Assembly: GCA_012719355.1 (NCBI GenBank)
Contig: JAAYAM010000130.1
Coordinates: 1 to 35,268 of the forward strand
Direction: 5' to 3'
DNA from: Acidobacteriota bacterium
GTDB lineage: Bacteria; Acidobacteriota; UBA6911
Length of the DNA: 35,268 nucleotides
Below the pieces are notes generated by a model that had not been told where the DNA came from, made no database searches, and saw only the letters and a list, made by a program, of their open reading frames with translations. The translations under genes were made by a program, and so were the position numbers. This document shows positions 32,358-35,268 of the stretch, one piece after another; positions within the stretch are counted from its first letter, which is position 1, and each line of letters starts with the position of its first letter.

Positions 32358-34169
32358 TTGGATGCAAATCCCGACGGAGACCTGATCGTTAACGATTTCA
32401 ACATCCAGATAGCGACCGTCAACGGCTCCGGGAGCCAGTCGGCCAACATGGTTCTGATGCGGTCGATTTTTCAGATGGGGATACCGGTGAGCGGAAAGAA
32501 CCTCTTTCCTTCGAACATCGCGGGGCTCCCGACCTGGTTCACCATCAGGGCGAGCAAGGATGGATACACAGCCCGAAAAGCCGAGATCGATTTCATGGTC
32601 GCGCTCAATCCGCAGACGGCGCGGCAGGATGCGGCCTCAGTCCGGCCCGGAGGCGCGCTTCTGGCCGACGAAGCCCTGGGACTCAAGGGGGTTCGCAGCG
32701 ACATATCATGCTATGAAGCCCCGTTCATGAAGCTTGCCGCCGAAGTCACCAGCGATTCACGCATCAGGAAGCTTCTGGCGAATATGGTGTACGTGGGAAT
32801 TCTCGGCCGGCTGTTGTCGATAGATCCGCGCGAAATTGAAAAAGGAGTGGAGAAGCAGTTCAGGAGCAAGTCGAAAGTCGTCGAACTGAATCTCAGGGCT
32901 GTGAAAACCGGATACGGGTATGCTTCCGACAGGCTGGTCAAAGCCGACAATTTCGTGCTCCGGCCGATGGACAAGACGCGGGGCAAGATCATCATCGACG
33001 GAAACGGAGCCGCAGCCCTGGGCGCAGTCTTCGGCGGCTGCACAGTGGTGACATGGTATCCGATCACCCCTTCCACTTCCCTGGTGGAACAGCTTATCGA
33101 TTACATGCGCTCCTACCGCATCGATCCCGCGACGGGCAAAGCCACGTTTGCGGTCGTGCAGGCCGAGGATGAACTTGCCGCGCTCGGGATGGTCGTCGGC
33201 GCCGGATGGGCGGGAGCGCGTGCTATGACATCGACCTCAGGGCCGGGGCTGTCGCTGATGTCGGAATTTGCAGGGCTGGCATATTTCGCCGAGATTCCGG
33301 CGGTAGTCTGGGACATTCAGCGCGTCGGGCCTTCGACCGGCCTTCCTACCCGGACGAGCCAGGGAGACATCCTGTCGGCCTGGTGCCTGAGCCATGGCGA
33401 CACGAGGCACATCGTCCTGATTCCATCAACCGTCGAGGAATGCTTCATCTTTGCGCAGGAAGCATTCAACCTGGCGGAGAAGTATCAGACGATTGTATTC
33501 TGCATGAGCGATCTCGATCTCGGGATGAACAACTGGGTCTCAAACGAATTCAAATATCCTGACGACATTCCGATCGACAGGGGCAAGGTTCTCTCCCGGG
33601 AAGACATCGAAAAGCTGCAGAAGTTCTCAAGATATCTTGATATCGACGGAGACGGGATCCCGTTCAGGACTATTCCCGGCAACGGCCATCCCGCCGCCCC
33701 TTATTTTACTCGGGGAAGCGGTCATGACATCGCGGCCGAATACAGCGAAAGCCCGGAAGCTTACACGGCGCTGATGCACAGGCTGAACCGTAAGATCACC
33801 GGAGCAGCGGATTCCATCCCGCAGCCGGTGATCTGCGAGCGTGGATCTTCAGTCGGAATCATTGCCTACGGCAGCACCGATCACGCAATCGGGGAATGCC
33901 GCGACAAGTTGAGGCGGATGTACGGACTCGAAACCGATTACATCAGAATCCGCGGCCTTCCCCTCAATGGTACAGTCGCCTCCTTTCTGCACCACCACGA
34001 CAGGAATTACGTGGTCGAGCAGAACCGCGACGGCCAGATGCGCATGATCCTCGCGGCGGAATTTCCGGAGGCGGCTGACAGGCTCTATCCCGTGCTGCAC
34101 TGCACCGGCATCCCCATCGACGCCGGTTTCATAACAAATGAAATCATCAGGCTGCAACGTCATGAGTGA
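32358..34169 (+). CDS. 2-oxoacid:ferredoxin oxidoreductase, fused gamma-alpha subunit (KorA-like)
   Basis: A 603-residue protein. Residues 1 to about 190 are the gamma domain (NGSGSQSANMVLMRSI, NLFPSNIAGLPTWF). The alpha/PP domain follows with YPITPSTSLVEQL, QAEDELAALGMVVGAGWAGARAMTSTSGPG (in part) and GLPTRTSQGD. The C-terminal domain ends in the YVVEQNRDGQM segment. Gamma-alpha fusion is typical of KorA-type enzymes that oxidise 2-oxoglutarate or other 2-oxoacids to acyl-CoA, CO2 and reduced ferredoxin. The start is TTG at 32358, with GGGAG 8 bases upstream. It overlaps the beta gene by 8 bases. No delta (ferredoxin) subunit is present in the window. The oxoacid is not determined. Confidence 0.92.
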   Translation: MDANPDGDLIVNDFNIQIATVNGSGSQSANMVLMRSIFQMGIPVSGKNLFPSNIAGLPTWFTIRASKDGYTARKAEIDFMVALNPQTARQDAASVRPGGALLADEALGLKGVRSDISCYEAPFMKLAAEVTSDSRIRKLLANMVYVGILGRLLSIDPREIEKGVEKQFRSKSKVVELNLRAVKTGYGYASDRLVKADNFVLRPMDKTRGKIIIDGNGAAALGAVFGGCTVVTWYPITPSTSLVEQLIDYMRSYRIDPATGKATFAVVQAEDELAALGMVVGAGWAGARAMTSTSGPGLSLMSEFAGLAYFAEIPAVVWDIQRVGPSTGLPTRTSQGDILSAWCLSHGDTRHIVLIPSTVEECFIFAQEAFNLAEKYQTIVFCMSDLDLGMNNWVSNEFKYPDDIPIDRGKVLSREDIEKLQKFSRYLDIDGDGIPFRTIPGNGHPAAPYFTRGSGHDIAAEYSESPEAYTALMHRLNRKITGAADSIPQPVICERGSSVGIIAYGSTDHAIGECRDKLRRMYGLETDYIRIRGLPLNGTVASFLHHHDRNYVVEQNRDGQMRMILAAEFPEAADRLYPVLHCTGIPIDAGFITNEIIRLQRHE

Positions 34170-35184
34170 GACACTCAACCACATAGGTCTCAGGCTTCAG
34201 GACTATAAAGGGAAAGACTCCACGTTGTGCGCCGGCTGCGGGCATGACGCGATCACCAGCCAGATCATCAGGGCTTTTTTCGAATACGGGGTGGATCCGG
34301 CGCGCGTCATCAAGCTGTCGGGCATAGGCTGCTCATCGAAGACGCCGGCCTACTTTCTGAGCCGTTCCTTCGGGCTCAACGCCCTTCACGGCCGCATGCC
34401 CTCGATCGGAACAGGAGCCGTGCTGGCAAACAGGCGGATGATTGCAATCGGGGTGAGCGGCGACGGAGATACCGCATCAATAGGAATGGGACAGTTCGTC
34501 CACCTGATGCGCCGCAATGTTCCTATGATCTATATCATGGAGAATAACGGCGTCTACGGGCTGACAAAGGGACAGTTCTCGGCCACGGCCGAAGAGGGCG
34601 CGAAGCTCAAGACAGGGGTCACAAACGAACTCCCCGCGATCGACTGCTGCATCATGGCGATAGAACTCGGATGCGGCTACGTCGCCCGTTCTTTTGCCGG
34701 CGATCCCAAACAGCTCGTTGCGCTTGTGAAAGGAGCGCTGGGACACAGGGGGACCGCCTTTATCGACGTGCTTTCGCCCTGCGTGACGTTCAACAACCAC
34801 GAAGGGTCGACCAAGAGCTACAAGTATCTTAAAGAATCGGAGGAACTCCTGCACGAGATCGGATTCATCCCTTACTACGAACAGATCTCGGTAGACTACC
34901 CGGCGGGATCAGCGAAGGTGGTCGAGCTGCATGACGGGTCGCGCCTGACATTGAACAAGCTCGAGAAGGAGTACGATCCCACGAATCAGCCGGAGGCGCT
35001 CAGAAGGATCAGGGAGGCGAATGTAACAGGGGAGGTTCTGACGGGGCTGTTGTACATAGACACGAGCAAGCCCGGTTTTGTCGAGTCGCTCAATCTGCAG
35101 GATGAGCCTCTGGCGATTCTTCCGGCGGAGAAGGCGCGCCCGTCGCGGGAGGCGCTGCGCGAGATAATGGAGCAGTTGAAATAA
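34162..35184 (+). CDS. 2-oxoacid:ferredoxin oxidoreductase, beta subunit (KorB-like)
   Basis: A 340-residue TPP-binding subunit. The TPP motif runs from G100-D-G-D-T to N128-N129. Cys23, Cys26, Cys57 and Cys207 are the ligands of the proximal [4Fe-4S] cluster. It works with the upstream gamma-alpha subunit as an oxygen-sensitive ferredoxin-reducing enzyme. I chose the ATG at 34162 (MSETLNH), which overlaps the alpha stop codon; an in-frame ATG at 34138 lies deep in the alpha gene. It is longer than simple KorB proteins owing to a C-terminal tail of about 60 residues after NVTGEVLTGLLYI. Confidence 0.93.
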   Translation: MSETLNHIGLRLQDYKGKDSTLCAGCGHDAITSQIIRAFFEYGVDPARVIKLSGIGCSSKTPAYFLSRSFGLNALHGRMPSIGTGAVLANRRMIAIGVSGDGDTASIGMGQFVHLMRRNVPMIYIMENNGVYGLTKGQFSATAEEGAKLKTGVTNELPAIDCCIMAIELGCGYVARSFAGDPKQLVALVKGALGHRGTAFIDVLSPCVTFNNHEGSTKSYKYLKESEELLHEIGFIPYYEQISVDYPAGSAKVVELHDGSRLTLNKLEKEYDPTNQPEALRRIREANVTGEVLTGLLYIDTSKPGFVESLNLQDEPLAILPAEKARPSREALREIMEQLK

Positions 35185-35226
35185 CCGGCCGGATCGCATC
35201 ATTCTTCGCGACGCCGTGATTGATTT

Positions 35227-35241
35227 TTTCGGTCGTCCCTA
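35227..35241 (-). repeat. Partial end of a dispersed repeat
   Basis: TTCGGTCGTCCCTACG on the plus strand resembles the GGGAC-GACCGAA end of the longer repeats, in reverse orientation. The rest would lie beyond the window or is degraded. No gene starts in the last 84 bases. Confidence 0.4.
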
Positions 35242-35268
35242 CGCATTATGAAAGGGTGCCGCTGCCCA

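Overview
The window looks like chromosomal DNA of a Gram-negative, largely anaerobic bacterium. It encodes outer-membrane proteins (an OprB-like porin and a TonB-dependent receptor), Tat-exported redox enzymes, a tetrahaem cytochrome c, a ferredoxin-linked 2-oxoacid oxidoreductase and a corrinoid/tetrahydrofolate methyl-transfer system. There are no rRNA, tRNA, integrase, transposase or CRISPR features. The phylum cannot be fixed by eye. The gene mix and the dispersed GTCCC-GGA-GGGAC / CCCGGCAC-GTGCCGGG palindromic repeats would suit an uncultured lineage of the Acidobacteriota or Hydrogenedentota/Sumerlaeota kind, but that is a guess.

Layout. (1) About 1-2.7 kb, minus strand: Tat-exported fumarate-reductase-type flavoprotein, tetrahaem cytochrome c and HAD phosphatase. 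(2) About 2.8-14.2 kb: the methyl-transfer island. On the plus strand lie a hydantoinase/oxoprolinase-family ASKHA ATPase, a URO-D-family methyltransferase (paralogue A) and a RACo-type corrinoid reactivator with a 2Fe-2S domain. Convergent to these, the minus strand carries, in transcription order, a methyl-H4folate:corrinoid methyltransferase, a corrinoid protein, URO-D paralogues C and B, an arylamine N-acetyltransferase and URO-D paralogue D. (3) About 14.3-21.5 kb, minus strand: OprB-like porin, then a metal-acquisition block (DUF2946-like protein, His-rich TonB receptor, DtxR-family regulator, FeoA, FeoB, FeoB-associated Cys-rich peptide). (4) About 21.6-24.3 kb, minus strand: a two-subunit molybdenum hydroxylase of the isoquinoline-oxidoreductase type. 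(5) About 24.4-35.2 kb: SRPBCC protein plus Zn-alcohol dehydrogenase, PrmA-like methyltransferase, NYN-domain protein, a trans-sulfuration-type PLP enzyme, an ABC-2-type exporter pair, and a fused gamma-alpha plus beta 2-oxoacid:ferredoxin oxidoreductase that runs almost to the window end.

How the genes fit together. The island has every part of a three-component corrinoid methyltransferase pathway. URO-D-type proteins would take a methyl group from a methylated substrate, the corrinoid protein would carry it as methyl-Co(III), the AcsE-like enzyme would pass it to tetrahydrofolate, and RACo would rescue Co(II) back to Co(I). The unusual points are four diverged URO-D paralogues for a single corrinoid protein, complementary loss of the expected zinc-ligand cysteines among them, an acetyltransferase inside the operon and a second ASKHA ATPase. 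The methyl donor cannot be read from the sequence. The metal block holds a 16-bp Fur/Zur-like palindrome in front of the DUF2946-TonB receptor unit; with the receptor's His-rich loop this suggests zinc (or nickel) uptake next to a separately promoted ferrous-iron operon.
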